Of a DNA stretch of 64,000 bases, positions 1-9,165 are shown piece by piece (the first letter of the stretch is position 1; the number at the start of each line of letters is the position of its first letter). The stretch is taken from NCBI GenBank assembly GCA_963738365.1, contig CAVTWH010000007.1, forward strand, positions 248,001 through 312,000. Reading direction: 5' to 3'. The notes under the pieces were generated by a model. The model was not told where the DNA came from and ran no database searches. It saw only the letters and a program-made list of their open reading frames with translations. A program made the translations under genes and the position numbers. Origin of the DNA: CAVTWH01 sp963738365. GTDB taxonomy: Bacteria > Actinomycetota > Actinomycetes > Mycobacteriales > Micromonosporaceae.

Positions 1-1230
1 CAGCATGCCCACCGTGTTGGGGTAGCTGGCCGGTACCCCGGCGCGGCGCTTGGCCGGGTCGGAGTTGGCCGGGTTGTGCGACTGGTCGAGGGCGTGTACC
101 CGGTTGACGGCCAGCGCCTGTACCAGCCCGGTGCCGGGCTGCACGAGCGCTTCACCGAGGGCGTACGAGCTGGTGACCGGCTCCTTGCCGAGCACGGCGC
201 GCTGCGCCACCGCCTGGATGCGCGGGTCCAGCGAGGAGACGATGGTGTACCCGCCGCTGCGCAGGTGATCCAGTCGCTCGTCGGGGTTGGCGCCGAACGC
301 CGGCTGGCGCATCCACCACTGCTTGAACACGTCGCAGAAGAAGCCCCAGTCGTTGTGCGCGGCCGAGACGCAGTCGTTGGGCGCGGTGGACAGGTGCAGC
401 GTCACCGGCTCCGCCTTGGCCCGGCCGACCAGGTCGGCGGAGAGGTAGCCGAGGGCCGCCATCCGGTCCAGCACGTAGTCGCGGCGGGCGGTGGCGGCGG
501 CCGGGTCGACGGTCGGGTCGTAGGCGGACGGCGCCTGCACGACGCCGGCCAGCAGGGCCGCCTCGCCGAGACTGAGCTGCGCCGGGGTTTTCGAGAAGTA
601 GACGTGGCTGGCGGCCCAGATGCCGTAGGCGCGGTGGCCGAAGTAGGCGACGTTGAGGTAGCCCGCGAGGATGCGCTGCTTGCTCCAGGTCTTCTCCAGC
701 TCCAGGGCCAGGCGCATCTCCCGCGCCTTGCGCCCGGAGCTGCGTACCGTGGCGTCCACCGTGTCCTGCGGGGTACGCGCCTGGTCGCGCAGCACGTTGC
801 GGACGTACTGCATGGTCAGCGTGGAGGCGCCCTGGGCGACGCCGCCGACCCGCTGGTTGGCGACGAAGGCCCGGACCGTACCCTTGACGTCCACTCCGTG
901 GTGGACGAAGAAGCGGGCGTCCTCGGTGGCGATGACGGCTTCCTGGACCCACGGTGTGGTGTCCGCCAGCGCGACGGTGCGCCGGTCCTCGGCGTAGAAC
1001 TCGGTGATCAGGGTGGTGCCGTCGGCGGCGTAGAGGTAGCTGGTCTGGGCCGGCGGGTCGACGTCGAGGGCGGCGGGCAGCGACACCACGGCATCGGCGG
1101 CGGAGCGGACGAGCTGGCCGGTGATCGCGGCCAGCGGGTAGCTGACGGCGGCCACCACGACACCGGCGATGAGGCCGGTGCGCAGCAGGGTGCCGGCGCG
1201 GGCGGCGGTGACGAGCGGGTGCAGGTCCAC
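1..1230 (-). CDS. class A penicillin-binding protein (transglycosylase/transpeptidase), 3'-truncated by window edge
   Basis: Bifunctional peptidoglycan synthase: polymerises lipid II glycan strands and cross-links stem peptides outside the membrane. The 410 visible residues have a short cytosolic N-terminus, one membrane anchor (about 15-38) and a GT51 domain with the catalytic-glutamate motif ATEDARFF (about 101-108), then a linker and the start of the transpeptidase domain. The reading runs off position 1 just before the SxxK serine motif would appear. Start: GTG at 1230 is the first possible start, because an in-frame TGA lies at 1263-1261. The hexamer TAACTT lies 7 nt upstream with no Shine-Dalgarno, suggesting a leaderless mRNA. 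It is divergent from the cobC-like gene across about 100 AT-richer bases. Confidence 0.9.
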   Translation of the reverse strand, partial: MDLHPLVTAARAGTLLRTGLIAGVVVAAVSYPLAAITGQLVRSAADAVVSLPAALDVDPPAQTSYLYAADGTTLITEFYAEDRRTVALADTTPWVQEAVIATEDARFFVHHGVDVKGTVRAFVANQRVGGVAQGASTLTMQYVRNVLRDQARTPQDTVDATVRSSGRKAREMRLALELEKTWSKQRILAGYLNVAYFGHRAYGIWAASHVYFSKTPAQLSLGEAALLAGVVQAPSAYDPTVDPAAATARRDYVLDRMAALGYLSADLVGRAKAEPVTLHLSTAPNDCVSAAHNDWGFFCDVFKQWWMRQPAFGANPDERLDHLRSGGYTIVSSLDPRIQAVAQRAVLGKEPVTSSYALGEALVQPGTGLVQALAVNRVHALDQSHNPANSDPAKRRAGVPASYPNTVGML

Positions 1231-1330
1231 CCGTCCGAAGTTAGGACAAAACTTGAAAGCTCATCACCAAAGCAACAGAAGTTCACCTTATTCGCAGCAG
1301 GCTCCCCCGACCGCCGCGGCCCATCGGGCG

Positions 1331-2530
1331 ATGGACGCCGCAGCGGCCTCACCCGGCGCGGGCGGCGCCGCAGCGGCCCCGCCGGACGCGGGCGGCGCCG
1401 GGAACGACCGGCTCGGGCCGACCGGGCCCGGCGCCCACGCCGACGGTGCGCCAGCCCTGGCGGCCGGTGGCGCGCCGGACCCGCTGGGCTTCCACGGGGA
1501 CGCCGAACTCGCCCCCGGCCTGGTGGACCTGGCGGTCAACGTCAACCCCGACCCGCTGCCCGACTGGCTGCGCCGCCCCATCGTCGACGCGCTCGCCGAC
1601 CTGGCCCGCTACCCCGACGACCGGGCCGCCCGGGCGGCGCTGGCCGCCCGGCACCGGCGTACCCCCGCCGAGGTGCTGCCCACCGCCGGGGCGGCGCAGG
1701 GGTTCGTGCTGCTGGCCCGGGCGCTGCGCGGGGTACGCCGGCCGGTGGTGGTGCACCCGCAGTTCACCGAGGCGGAGGCGGCCCTGGCGGCGGCCGGGCA
1801 CGCGGTCGAGCGGGTGCTGCTGCCCGCCCCGTACCAGCTCGATCCGGGGCTGATCCCCGACGACGCCGAACTGGTGGTCGTCGGCAACCCCACCAACCCG
1901 ACCTCGGTGCTGCACCCGGCCGACGCGCTGGCCGCGCTGGCCCGGCCCGGCCGGGTGCTGGTGGTGGACGAGGCGTTCGCCGACACCGTCCCGGGCGAGC
2001 CGCAGTCGCTGGCCGGCCGGACCGACCTGCCCGGCCTGGTGGTGCTGCGCAGCCTGACCAAGACCTGGGGCCTGGCCGGCCTGCGCATCGGCTACGCGCT
2101 GGCCGGCCCCGACCTGCTCGCCCGGCTGGCCGCCGTCCAGCCGCTCTGGCCGGTCAGCAGCCCCGCCCTGGCCGCCGCCGTGGCCTGCGCCACACCCGCG
2201 GCCGTCGCCGCCGAGCGGCGCCTCGCGTCCCGGCTGGCCGCCCGCCGCAGCCACCTGGTCGCCGGCCTGGAAAACACCCCGGGGGTACGCCTGGCAGCCG
2301 CCCCCACCAGCTCATTCGTGCTCATCGAGGTACCCGGCGGCGAGGCGGTCCGGGCGGCGCTGCGCAGCGCCGGCTACGCCGTCCGGCGCGGCGACACCTT
2401 CCCGGGGCTGGGCCCCGACTTCCTCCGGATCGCGGTACGGGAGACTGCCACCACGGACGCATTCCTGGCCGCGCTCGCCCGGGTCACCGGGCGGGACCGG
2501 CCCGACGAGGGGGAGGGACCGGATGGCTGA
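1331..2530 (+). CDS. cobC: CobC-like PLP-dependent aminotransferase-fold enzyme (Rv2231c family)
   Basis: PLP-dependent fold-type I protein of the HisC/CobD group. By family and position it probably makes (R)-1-aminopropan-2-ol phosphate from threonine phosphate, or a related step, for the cobalamin nucleotide loop. Visible motifs: VVGNPTNPTS, VVDEAF and the PLP-lysine segment SLTKTWGLAGLRIGY. The frame is open upstream to 1169, but that part is low-complexity and overlaps the divergent promoter region, so ATG 1331 (399 residues) is preferred. Residues 1-50 remain Ala/Gly/Pro-rich, so the true start could be later still. The stop overlaps the cobT start by 8 bases, indicating translational coupling. 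Histidinol-phosphate aminotransferase is the alternative, made less likely by the cob neighbours. Confidence 0.82.
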   Translation: MDAAAASPGAGGAAAAPPDAGGAGNDRLGPTGPGAHADGAPALAAGGAPDPLGFHGDAELAPGLVDLAVNVNPDPLPDWLRRPIVDALADLARYPDDRAARAALAARHRRTPAEVLPTAGAAQGFVLLARALRGVRRPVVVHPQFTEAEAALAAAGHAVERVLLPAPYQLDPGLIPDDAELVVVGNPTNPTSVLHPADALAALARPGRVLVVDEAFADTVPGEPQSLAGRTDLPGLVVLRSLTKTWGLAGLRIGYALAGPDLLARLAAVQPLWPVSSPALAAAVACATPAAVAAERRLASRLAARRSHLVAGLENTPGVRLAAAPTSSFVLIEVPGGEAVRAALRSAGYAVRRGDTFPGLGPDFLRIAVRETATTDAFLAALARVTGRDRPDEGEGPDG

Positions 2531-3671
2531 CGTACTGGCGGATGCCCTGGCCCGGGTGGGCGGCGCCGACCCGGCCGCCATCGACCAGGCCCGGCACCTG
2601 CAGTCCCGGCTGACCAAGCCACCGGGCTCCCTCGGCGTCCTGGAGGAGCTGTCGGTACGCCTGGCCGGCCTGGCCGGCCGCTGCCCGCCACCGCTGCCCG
2701 GCCCGGCCGCGGTGGCGATCTTCGCCGGCGACCACGGGGTCCACGCGGCCGGCGTCACCCCCTGGCCGCAGGAGGTGACCGCCCAGATGGTGGCCAACTT
2801 CCTCGCCGGTGGCGCCGTGGTCAACGCCTTCGCCCGCGAGTGCGGTGCCTCGGTCACCGTGGTCGACGTCGGCGTCGCCAGCCCGCTCCCGGACGGCCCC
2901 GGCGTCGCCGGCCCGCAGCCCCAGGGCGTTGGCGGCGTAGGCGCATCGCCGGACGGCCCCGGCGTCGCCGGCCCGCTGCTGGCGCAACCCACCCTGATCG
3001 CTGCCAAGGTGCGCGCCGGGACCGGCGACTTCACCGTCGGCCCCGCGCTGACCCGGGACGAGGTGCTGGCCGCCGTGGCGGTCGGCGTCGAGGTGGCCGC
3101 GCGCCAGGTGGCGGCCGGCGCCGGCATCCTGGTCGGCGGCGACATGGGCATCGGCAACACCACCCCGGCGGCGGCGCTGGTGGCCGCCTTCACCGGCGCC
3201 GACCCGGCCCAGGTCACCGGCCGGGGCACCGGCGTCGACGACGCCACCCTGGCCCGGAAGGTGGCGGTGGTGGCGGCGGGGCTGGCCCGGCACGCCCCCG
3301 ACCCGACCGACCCGATCGGCTGCCTGGCCGCCGTGGGTGGACTGGAGCACGCGGCGCTGGCCGGGTACCTGATCGGCGCGGCGGCGCAACGGGTGCCGGT
3401 GGTGCTGGACGGCGTGATCGCGGCGAGTGCGGCGCTGGCCGCCGTGGCGCTGCACGCCGACGTGGCGACGGCCCTGGTCGCCGGGCACCGCTCGGTGGAG
3501 CCGGGCGCCTCGGTGGCGCTGGCCCACCTGGGCCTGCGCCCGCTGCTGGACCTGGAACTGCGCCTCGGCGAAGGTACCGGTGCGCTGCTGGCCGTGCCGC
3601 TGGTCCGGGCGGCGGTCCGGGTACTGCACGAGGTGGCCACCTTCGACGCGGCGGGAGTGACCGAGAAGTGA
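2523..3671 (+). CDS. cobT: nicotinate-nucleotide--dimethylbenzimidazole phosphoribosyltransferase
   Basis: Cytosolic enzyme activating the lower ligand of cobalamin: it transfers phosphoribose from nicotinate mononucleotide to dimethylbenzimidazole. Family motifs: KPPGSLG near residue 35, IFAGDHGV, GGDMGIGNTTPAAAL, GVIAASAAL, and the C-terminal LGEGTGA carrying the conserved catalytic glutamate. It is 382 residues, slightly over the usual 350-360. The excess is a Gly/Pro-rich insert at about residues 122-152 with PDGPGVAGP twice, from a 28-bp perfect repeat at 60-bp spacing. The insert follows VDVGVASPL and precedes AKVRAGTGDF. It overlaps the cobC-like gene by 8 bp and the cysG-like gene by 4 bp. 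Confidence 0.95.
   Translation: MADVLADALARVGGADPAAIDQARHLQSRLTKPPGSLGVLEELSVRLAGLAGRCPPPLPGPAAVAIFAGDHGVHAAGVTPWPQEVTAQMVANFLAGGAVVNAFARECGASVTVVDVGVASPLPDGPGVAGPQPQGVGGVGASPDGPGVAGPLLAQPTLIAAKVRAGTGDFTVGPALTRDEVLAAVAVGVEVAARQVAAGAGILVGGDMGIGNTTPAAALVAAFTGADPAQVTGRGTGVDDATLARKVAVVAAGLARHAPDPTDPIGCLAAVGGLEHAALAGYLIGAAAQRVPVVLDGVIAASAALAAVALHADVATALVAGHRSVEPGASVALAHLGLRPLLDLELRLGEGTGALLAVPLVRAAVRVLHEVATFDAAGVTEK
2889..2976 (+). repeat. 28-bp direct repeat inside cobT
   Basis: A perfect 28-bp repeat occurs at 2889-2916 and 2949-2976, exactly 60 bp apart, so it adds 20 codons in frame. Both copies encode PDGPGVAGP. They lie in a surface-loop position of CobT that most family members lack. Confidence 0.9.
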
Positions 3672-4894
3672 CCGAGGCGTACCCGCTGGGCCTGCTGCTG
3701 ACCGGGCGCCGGGTGGTCGTGGTGGGCGGCGGCGCGGTCGCCACCCGGCGGACCCCGGCGCTGCTCAACGCCGGAGCCGAGGTGCTGCTGGTGGCGCCCG
3801 AGGTGACCCCGGCGCTGCACGGCCTGGCCGAGGCCGGGCGGCTGACCTGGGTGCGCCGCCGCTTCGAACCGGGCGACCTGGCCGACGCCTGGCTGGTGCA
3901 CGTGGCCGTGGACGACCCGACGGCGGCGGCGCAGGTCTCCGCCGAGGCGCAGGCCCGGCGGATCTTCTGTATCCGCGCCGACGACCGCAGCCAGGCGAGC
4001 GCCTGGACACCGGCGGTGACCCGGCACGGCCCGGTCACCGTCGCCGTGCTGGGCGGCCGGTCGCGCCGGGCGATGGCGGTCCGGGACGGGATCCGGGACT
4101 GGCTGGGCGAGCGCGCCTTCACCGACATCGACGCCGGTACCGACGAGCACGCCGCCGCGCACAAGGCCGGCGTGGCGCTGATCGGCGCCGGACCCGGTGA
4201 CCCGGAACTGATCACCGTGAAGGGCCGGCGGCTGCTGGCCGAGGCGGACGTGGTGGTCGTCGACCGGCTCGCCCCCGGGCTGCTCCTGGACGAGCTGCGC
4301 CCGGACGTGGAGCTGATCGACGCCTCGAAGATCCCGTACGGGCCGCAGCGCACCCAGGAGGAGATCAACCACGCGCTGGTGGAGCGCGCCCTGGCCGGCA
4401 AGTTCGTGGTGCGGCTCAAGGGCGGCGACCCGTACGTCTTCGGCCGGGGTGGCGAGGAGCTGCTGGCCTGTGTGGCGGCCGGGCTGCCGGTGACCGTGGT
4501 GCCCGGCGTCACCAGCGCCGTGGCGGTACCGGCCGCCGCCGGTATCCCGGTCACCCACCGGGGCGTGGCGCACGAGTTCGTGGTGGTCTCCGGTCACCTG
4601 GCCCCGGACGACCCGGGCAGCCTGGTGGACTGGGCCGCGCTGTCCCGGCTGCGCGGAACCGTCTGCGTGCTGATGGGCCTGACCCACCTGGCCGCGATCG
4701 TCGCCGCCCTGCTGGCCGGCGGCCGGCCCGCCGACACCCCGGCTGCCGTGATCTGCAGCGGTACCACCGGCCACCAGCAGGTGGTCCGCGCGCCGCTGGC
4801 CGGGCTGCCGCCGGCGGCCGAGGGGCTGCGACCGCCCGCCGTCGTGGTGGTCGGCGCGGTCGTGGACGCGCTGTCCGGGCCGCCGACCGTCTGA
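3668..4894 (+). CDS. cobA: siroheme synthase-type fusion: precorrin-2 dehydrogenase + uroporphyrinogen-III C-methyltransferase
   Basis: Two-domain CysG-like protein of 408 residues. The N-terminal part (about 1-150) is a Rossmann precorrin-2 dehydrogenase/ferrochelatase-type domain with VVVVGGGAVATRRT. The C-terminal part (about 165-408) is the SAM-dependent methyltransferase making precorrin-2, with GAGPGDPELITVKG, RLKGGDPYVFGRGGEE and VPGVTSAVAVPAAAGIPVTHRG. It sits at the entry to both siroheme and cobalamin synthesis. Start GTG 3668 overlaps the cobT stop as GTGA; the frame is open upstream but that part is a shadow of cobT. Gene names cysG and cobA are both used for this architecture. 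Confidence 0.93.
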   Translation: MTEAYPLGLLLTGRRVVVVGGGAVATRRTPALLNAGAEVLLVAPEVTPALHGLAEAGRLTWVRRRFEPGDLADAWLVHVAVDDPTAAAQVSAEAQARRIFCIRADDRSQASAWTPAVTRHGPVTVAVLGGRSRRAMAVRDGIRDWLGERAFTDIDAGTDEHAAAHKAGVALIGAGPGDPELITVKGRRLLAEADVVVVDRLAPGLLLDELRPDVELIDASKIPYGPQRTQEEINHALVERALAGKFVVRLKGGDPYVFGRGGEELLACVAAGLPVTVVPGVTSAVAVPAAAGIPVTHRGVAHEFVVVSGHLAPDDPGSLVDWAALSRLRGTVCVLMGLTHLAAIVAALLAGGRPADTPAAVICSGTTGHQQVVRAPLAGLPPAAEGLRPPAVVVVGAVVDALSGPPTV

Positions 4895-5602
4895 TCAGCC
4901 GGTCGGCTGCGCCGGTTCCCAGACCGCGTTGTCGTGGGCGAAGACGACGCGGGCGGGGTCCAGCTGGCGGAGCCGTTCCATCCAGGCGGGTACGAGCGGC
5001 AGCGGCTGCCCGTGCCCGTCGTGTCGGGCCTGCCGGGCCAGCGCGTCGGCGCCGTACGCGGTGGCGCTGTCGTGGCTCTGCCCGGCCACCACGACCACGC
5101 CGTCGGGGCGCCGGACGATCAGGGACTGGTGGCCGGCGGTGTGCCCGGGCGTCGGCGTGACCAGCAGGTGGGGCAGGATCTCGGTCTCGCCGTCGAGGGG
5201 TTCGTAGCGCAGCCCGGGCGCGTCCAGCAGGTCGGGCAGGGTGTAGCCGGGGGTGTCGAGCGCGCCGCGCAGCTCGACGCGTTGGGTGAAGATCGGCCGG
5301 TCGGAGAGGGTCGGATTGCCGCCGCAGTGGTCGAAGTGCAGGTGGCAGTTGACCACGTAGCGGATGTCCCCGACCCGTACCCCGAGGGCGGACAGGGCCG
5401 CGTGCAGGCCGTGACGGCGGGGGCGGTAGTGCGCCTCGACGCCGGGATGGCTGCCCATGCCGGTGTCGAAGAGCACCAGCCCGGCCGGATGGTGGACGAG
5501 GTAGCCCAGGCACGGTTCGACCCGGGCGGCCCCGGTGCCGGTCTCTTCGGGCGGGCGTACGAAGTAGCCGAAGTCGACCCGGCGGACCGCGAGATCTGCC
5601 AT
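4895..5602 (-). CDS. MBL-fold metallohydrolase, N-acyl-homoserine-lactonase-like
   Basis: Zinc hydrolase of 235 residues in the metallo-beta-lactamase superfamily. It has the HxHxDH signature (NCHLHFDHCGG), the third histidine in TPGHTAGHQSL and a downstream SHD/FAHD segment. Fold and length resemble AttM/AiiA-type lactonases; the substrate cannot be read from sequence. Start: ATG 5602 precedes the typical N-terminus MADLAVRRVDFG, although the frame stays open to 5734. It converges on the cysG-like gene with no gap (stop codons at 4892-4894 and 4897-4895), so no separate terminator fits between them. Confidence 0.82.
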   Translation of the reverse strand: MADLAVRRVDFGYFVRPPEETGTGAARVEPCLGYLVHHPAGLVLFDTGMGSHPGVEAHYRPRRHGLHAALSALGVRVGDIRYVVNCHLHFDHCGGNPTLSDRPIFTQRVELRGALDTPGYTLPDLLDAPGLRYEPLDGETEILPHLLVTPTPGHTAGHQSLIVRRPDGVVVVAGQSHDSATAYGADALARQARHDGHGQPLPLVPAWMERLRQLDPARVVFAHDNAVWEPAQPTG

Positions 5603-5995
5603 CGGCTCAGTGTGCCGCACCGATCCGGAATCCTGGCAGCTCGCTACCGCAACCAGCGCAAGTGGCTTGCGTGGGAATAACGCGCCCGGCCGCTCCGTGT
5701 CCCGGACCAGATCCGGCCGCGCCGGAATGACCACGTGTGCCGGAATTGCCGCCTACTGGTGCCATCGCAGGCGCGGCCGTCGGCTGTTTGTGGGCCCTGG
5801 CCGGAGCGGCGGATGCCGCCCGTGGGGCAATCGGGTGGTGTGTCCCGAGTAACAGAACGCGTCACGAATCGCGTTTAGGTAACGGCGCTGTTAGGTTCTT
5901 GCGCTCTTACTGTCAAATAGATACGGTCCCTCCATCGCCGAACCGCCCCTGGCAGTACGCCACCTGGCACAACCCGGCGCTGGAGGAGTCCGTCC
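5603..5995. other. intergenic region upstream of the first alpha-glucosidase gene
   Basis: No convincing gene. A frame open at 5737-6030 has no ribosome site and an unnatural composition. The stretch 5870-5945 is clearly AT-richer and should hold the promoter of the alpha-glucosidase. It contains TTCTTGCGC at 5896-5904, whose TTCTTGC core recurs twice upstream of the second alpha-glucosidase. GGAGGA at 5982-5987 is the ribosome site of the next gene. Confidence 0.6.
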
Positions 5996-7663
5996 GTGAG
6001 CACGAACCCGAGCGGGGTACCGGGGGGTGACCCCCAGTGGTGGAGCAACGCGGTGATCTACCAGATCTACCCGCGCTCCTTCTCGGACGGCAACGCCGAC
6101 GGCACCGGCGACCTCGCCGGAGTCCGCGCCCGCCTGCCCTACCTGCGGGACCTCGGCGTCGACGCGCTCTGGTTCACCCCCTGGTACGTCTCCCCGCTGC
6201 GCGACGGCGGCTACGACGTCGCCGACTACCGGGTGATCGACCCGGCCTTCGGCACCCTCGCCGAAGCCGAGGCGCTGATCGCCGAGGCCGCCGCGCTCGG
6301 GCTGCGCACGATCGTGGACATCGTCCCGAACCACATCTCCGACCAGCACGTCTGGTTCCAGGCGGCGCTGGCGGCCGGACCGGGCTCGGCCGAGCGGGAA
6401 CGCTTCTGGTTCCACCCGGGCCGCGGCGCGGACGGCTCGCAGATCCCCACCGGCTGGGTCTCCAGCTTCCAGGGCAGCACCTGGACCCGGACCAGTAACC
6501 CGGACGGCAGCCCCGGCGAGTGGTACCTGCACCTGTTCACTCCCGAGCAGCCTGACGTGAACTGGAACCACCCCGACGTCCGCCGCGAGTACGAGGACAT
6601 CCTGCGGTTCTGGTTCGACCGCGGGGTGGCCGGCATCCGGATCGACTCCGCCGCCCTGCTCGTCAAGGACCCGGCGCTGCCCGAGGTGCCGGCCGAACCG
6701 GCGCCCGGCGGGCACCCGTTCATCGACCGCGACGAGCTGCACGAGGTGTACCGGGGCTGGCGCGCGGTCGCCGACTCGTACCCGCAGCCGCGCGTCCTGG
6801 TCGGCGAGATCTGGCTGCCGGACGCTCCCCGGTTCGCCGACTACCTGCGCCCGGACGAGATGCACACGGCGTTCAACTTCGACTTCATGACCCGCCCGTG
6901 GGACGCCAAGCAGCTGCGCGAGTCGATCGACACGACGCTCGACGCGCACGCGCTGGTCGGCGCGCCGGCCACCTGGGTGCTGTCCAACCACGACGTCACC
7001 CGGCCGGTCACCCGCTACGGCCGGGCGGACACGTCGTTCTCCTTTGACGCCAAGCGTTTCGGCACCCCGACCGACCCCGACCTGGGTACCCGACGGGCCC
7101 GGGCGGCCGCCCTGCTGACCGCCGCCCTGCCCGGCTGCCTCTACGTCTACCAGGGCGACGAGCTCGGCCTGCCGGAGCACGAGGAGCTGCCCCGCACGGC
7201 GATCCAGGACCCGATGCACGGGCGCTCCGGCGGCGTCGACCCGGGCCGGGACGGCTGCCGGGTCCCGCTGCCGTGGACCGGCGACGCCGCGCACGCCCAC
7301 GGGTTCTCGTTCCCCCGACCCGACGGCGGCAGTGCCGCGCCCTGGCTGCCCCAGCCCGACCGGTGGGGTCGCTACGCGGTGGACGCCCAGGCGGCCGACC
7401 CGGCGTCGATGCTGTCGCTCTACCGGGCGGCCATCGCCACCCGGCGCGACGAACCGGGGCTGCGCGGCGACGCGTTCGGCTGGCTGGAGATCTCCGGCCG
7501 GGACGGTGACGTGCTCGCCTTCACCCGCGACGACGTCGCGTGCGTCGTGAACTTCGGCGCCGATCCGGCGCCGTTGCCCCAGCACCGCGCGGTGCTGCTG
7601 GCCAGCGGGGAGCTCCCCGGCGGCCGGCTGCCCACCGACACCGCCGTCTGGCTCCGGCTCTGA
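5996..7663 (+). CDS. GH13 alpha-glucosidase, paralogue 1
   Basis: Retaining alpha-glucosidase of the oligo-1,6-glucosidase/AglA type, releasing glucose from short alpha-glucosides; no signal peptide, so cytosolic. It has 555 residues. Conserved blocks: YQIYPRSF, VDIVPNH, nucleophile Asp217 in GIRIDSA, acid/base Glu271 in LVGEIWLP and stabiliser Asp333 in SNHDVTR. Start GTG 5996 has GGAGGA 8 nt upstream. It lies 128 bp before the binding-protein gene of an ABC importer and is closely related along its length to the gene at 13147. The loop after RGADG differs most (QIPTGWVSSFQGS here), which may change specificity. Mycobacterial AglA (Rv2471) is the named relative. Confidence 0.92.
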   Translation: MSTNPSGVPGGDPQWWSNAVIYQIYPRSFSDGNADGTGDLAGVRARLPYLRDLGVDALWFTPWYVSPLRDGGYDVADYRVIDPAFGTLAEAEALIAEAAALGLRTIVDIVPNHISDQHVWFQAALAAGPGSAERERFWFHPGRGADGSQIPTGWVSSFQGSTWTRTSNPDGSPGEWYLHLFTPEQPDVNWNHPDVRREYEDILRFWFDRGVAGIRIDSAALLVKDPALPEVPAEPAPGGHPFIDRDELHEVYRGWRAVADSYPQPRVLVGEIWLPDAPRFADYLRPDEMHTAFNFDFMTRPWDAKQLRESIDTTLDAHALVGAPATWVLSNHDVTRPVTRYGRADTSFSFDAKRFGTPTDPDLGTRRARAAALLTAALPGCLYVYQGDELGLPEHEELPRTAIQDPMHGRSGGVDPGRDGCRVPLPWTGDAAHAHGFSFPRPDGGSAAPWLPQPDRWGRYAVDAQAADPASMLSLYRAAIATRRDEPGLRGDAFGWLEISGRDGDVLAFTRDDVACVVNFGADPAPLPQHRAVLLASGELPGGRLPTDTAVWLRL

Positions 7664-7754
7664 CGGCTCCTCCGCAACTGTCCCGACGATCCGCTCTTGT
7701 CTTCCCGCACCGCTGCATCACCGTCCCGACGGCCTACCGGCGTCGATCACCACA

Positions 7755-7775
7755 GTGCAGGACCGGTTCCTGTAC
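7755..7775. promoter_or_regulatory. imperfect palindrome upstream of the binding-protein gene
   Basis: Arms GTGCAGGA and TCCTGTAC (one mismatch) around a CCGGT centre lie just before the ribosome site AAGGAG (7781-7786). It may be an operator for the LacI-family regulator encoded downstream or a 5' UTR hairpin. Only the GTGCA end resembles the clearer palindrome at 11481. Confidence 0.35.
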
Positions 7776-7791
7776 CTGACAAGGAGCAAGG

Positions 7792-9165
7792 ATGAAATCC
7801 ACCCGCATGACGTTGGCGTTCACCCTGGTGGGTGCGCTCGCGGTCAGCACGCTCGCGGCGTGCTCGTCCGACGATAAGACCCCCAGCGCCAGCTCGACCG
7901 CCCCGGTCACCCTCAACGTCGTGGGCCTGCTCCCCGGCGCCAAGCCCGAGGCGCAGCAGGCGCTCGCGGACGAGGTCAAGGACTTCCAGACGCAGTACCC
8001 GAACATCACCGTGAAGACCCACGACTACGAGTGGAAGGCCACCACCTTCGCGGCCGACCTGGCCGGCGGCACCCTGCCGACGGTGTTCGAGATCCCCTTC
8101 ACCGACGCGAAGACCCTGATCGCGAACGCCCAGATCGCGGACATGCAGTCCTACCTCGGCACGCTGTCCTACGCCGGGAACTTCAACAAGAACCTGCTGC
8201 AGTACGGCCAGAGCGACGACGGCCACGTCTACGCCATCCCGGCGAAGAGCATCTACGCCGTCGGCCTGCACTACAACCGGACCCTGTTCAGCCAGGCCGG
8301 CCTGGACCCCAACAAGCCGCCGACCACGTGGGACGAGGTCCGTACCGACGCCAAGGCGATCGCGGACAAGACCGGCCAGGCCGGCTTCGCGCAGATGTCC
8401 AACAGCAACACCGGCGGCTGGCAGCTGACCGTCGACACCTACGCCCGGGGCGGACGGGTCGAGTCGGCGGACGGCAAGACCGCCACCCTGACCAACGACC
8501 AGACCAAGGCCGCGCTGGAGTTCCTCAAGACGATGCGCTGGACCGACAACTCGATGGGCGCCAACTTCAGCTACGACTGGAGCGGCATCAACCAGGCCTT
8601 CGCCGCCGGCAAGATCGGCATGTACACCTCGGGCCAGGACGTCTACACCAGCCTGGTGCAGACCAACAACATCGACCCCAAGTCGTACGGCCTGACCATG
8701 ATCCCGCTCTCCGGCGCAGACTCCGGCGTGCTCGGCGGCGGCACCATGGCGGCCGTCTCGGCGAAGGCCACGGCGGCCGAGAAGACCGCGGCGATCAAGT
8801 GGATCGACTTCCACTACCTGCGCAAGTACACCAACCAGGACGCTGCTGCCAAGAACGCGCAGACCCAGGTGGCCAGCAAGCAGCCGGTGGGTACCCCGGA
8901 GCTGCCGATCTTCAGCCAGCAGCAGTACGAGCAGTACCAGACCTGGATCAAGTCCTACGTCAACGTGCCGCTGGACCAGATGAGCACCTTCACCACCAAC
9001 GTCTTCAGCGCCAAGCTGGTCAACGAGCCGACCAAGGCCACCCAGGACGTCTACGCGGCGCTCGACCCGGTGGTGCAGGCGGTGCTGACCAACAAGGACG
9101 CCGACATCACCAAGCTCCTCACCGACGCCAACACCAAGGCGCAGCGGGCCATCGACGCCGCCTGA
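7792..9165 (+). CDS. ABC sugar transporter, extracellular solute-binding lipoprotein
   Basis: MalE/ExtB-type binding protein of 457 residues. The signal peptide ends in the lipobox LAAC, giving lipidation at about Cys24 and tethering to the outer face of the membrane. The mature part has the usual solute-binding features (GTLPTVFEIPF, YAIPAKSIYAVGLHYN, FAAGKIGMYTSG). Start ATG 7792 is preceded by AAGGAGCAAGG. With the two downstream permeases it forms an importer for, most likely, an alpha-glucoside that the flanking GH13 enzymes hydrolyse. No ATPase gene is nearby; actinomycetes commonly share one MsiK-type ATPase among such importers. Confidence 0.93.
   Translation: MKSTRMTLAFTLVGALAVSTLAACSSDDKTPSASSTAPVTLNVVGLLPGAKPEAQQALADEVKDFQTQYPNITVKTHDYEWKATTFAADLAGGTLPTVFEIPFTDAKTLIANAQIADMQSYLGTLSYAGNFNKNLLQYGQSDDGHVYAIPAKSIYAVGLHYNRTLFSQAGLDPNKPPTTWDEVRTDAKAIADKTGQAGFAQMSNSNTGGWQLTVDTYARGGRVESADGKTATLTNDQTKAALEFLKTMRWTDNSMGANFSYDWSGINQAFAAGKIGMYTSGQDVYTSLVQTNNIDPKSYGLTMIPLSGADSGVLGGGTMAAVSAKATAAEKTAAIKWIDFHYLRKYTNQDAAAKNAQTQVASKQPVGTPELPIFSQQQYEQYQTWIKSYVNVPLDQMSTFTTNVFSAKLVNEPTKATQDVYAALDPVVQAVLTNKDADITKLLTDANTKAQRAIDAA

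Noticed and set aside
76..2613. Long open frame on the plus strand across the PBP and cobC-like genes
   Set aside because: Product is Arg/Gly/Pro-rich without family features; it is a codon-position shadow of the two real genes in this high-G+C DNA.
5899..5923. TTGCGC and TAGATA as a promoter of the first alpha-glucosidase
   Set aside because: The spacer is only 13 bp, too short for a sigma-70 promoter.
5737..6030. 97-codon frame before the first alpha-glucosidase
   Set aside because: It crosses the AT-rich promoter zone and overlaps the real start; composition is unnatural.
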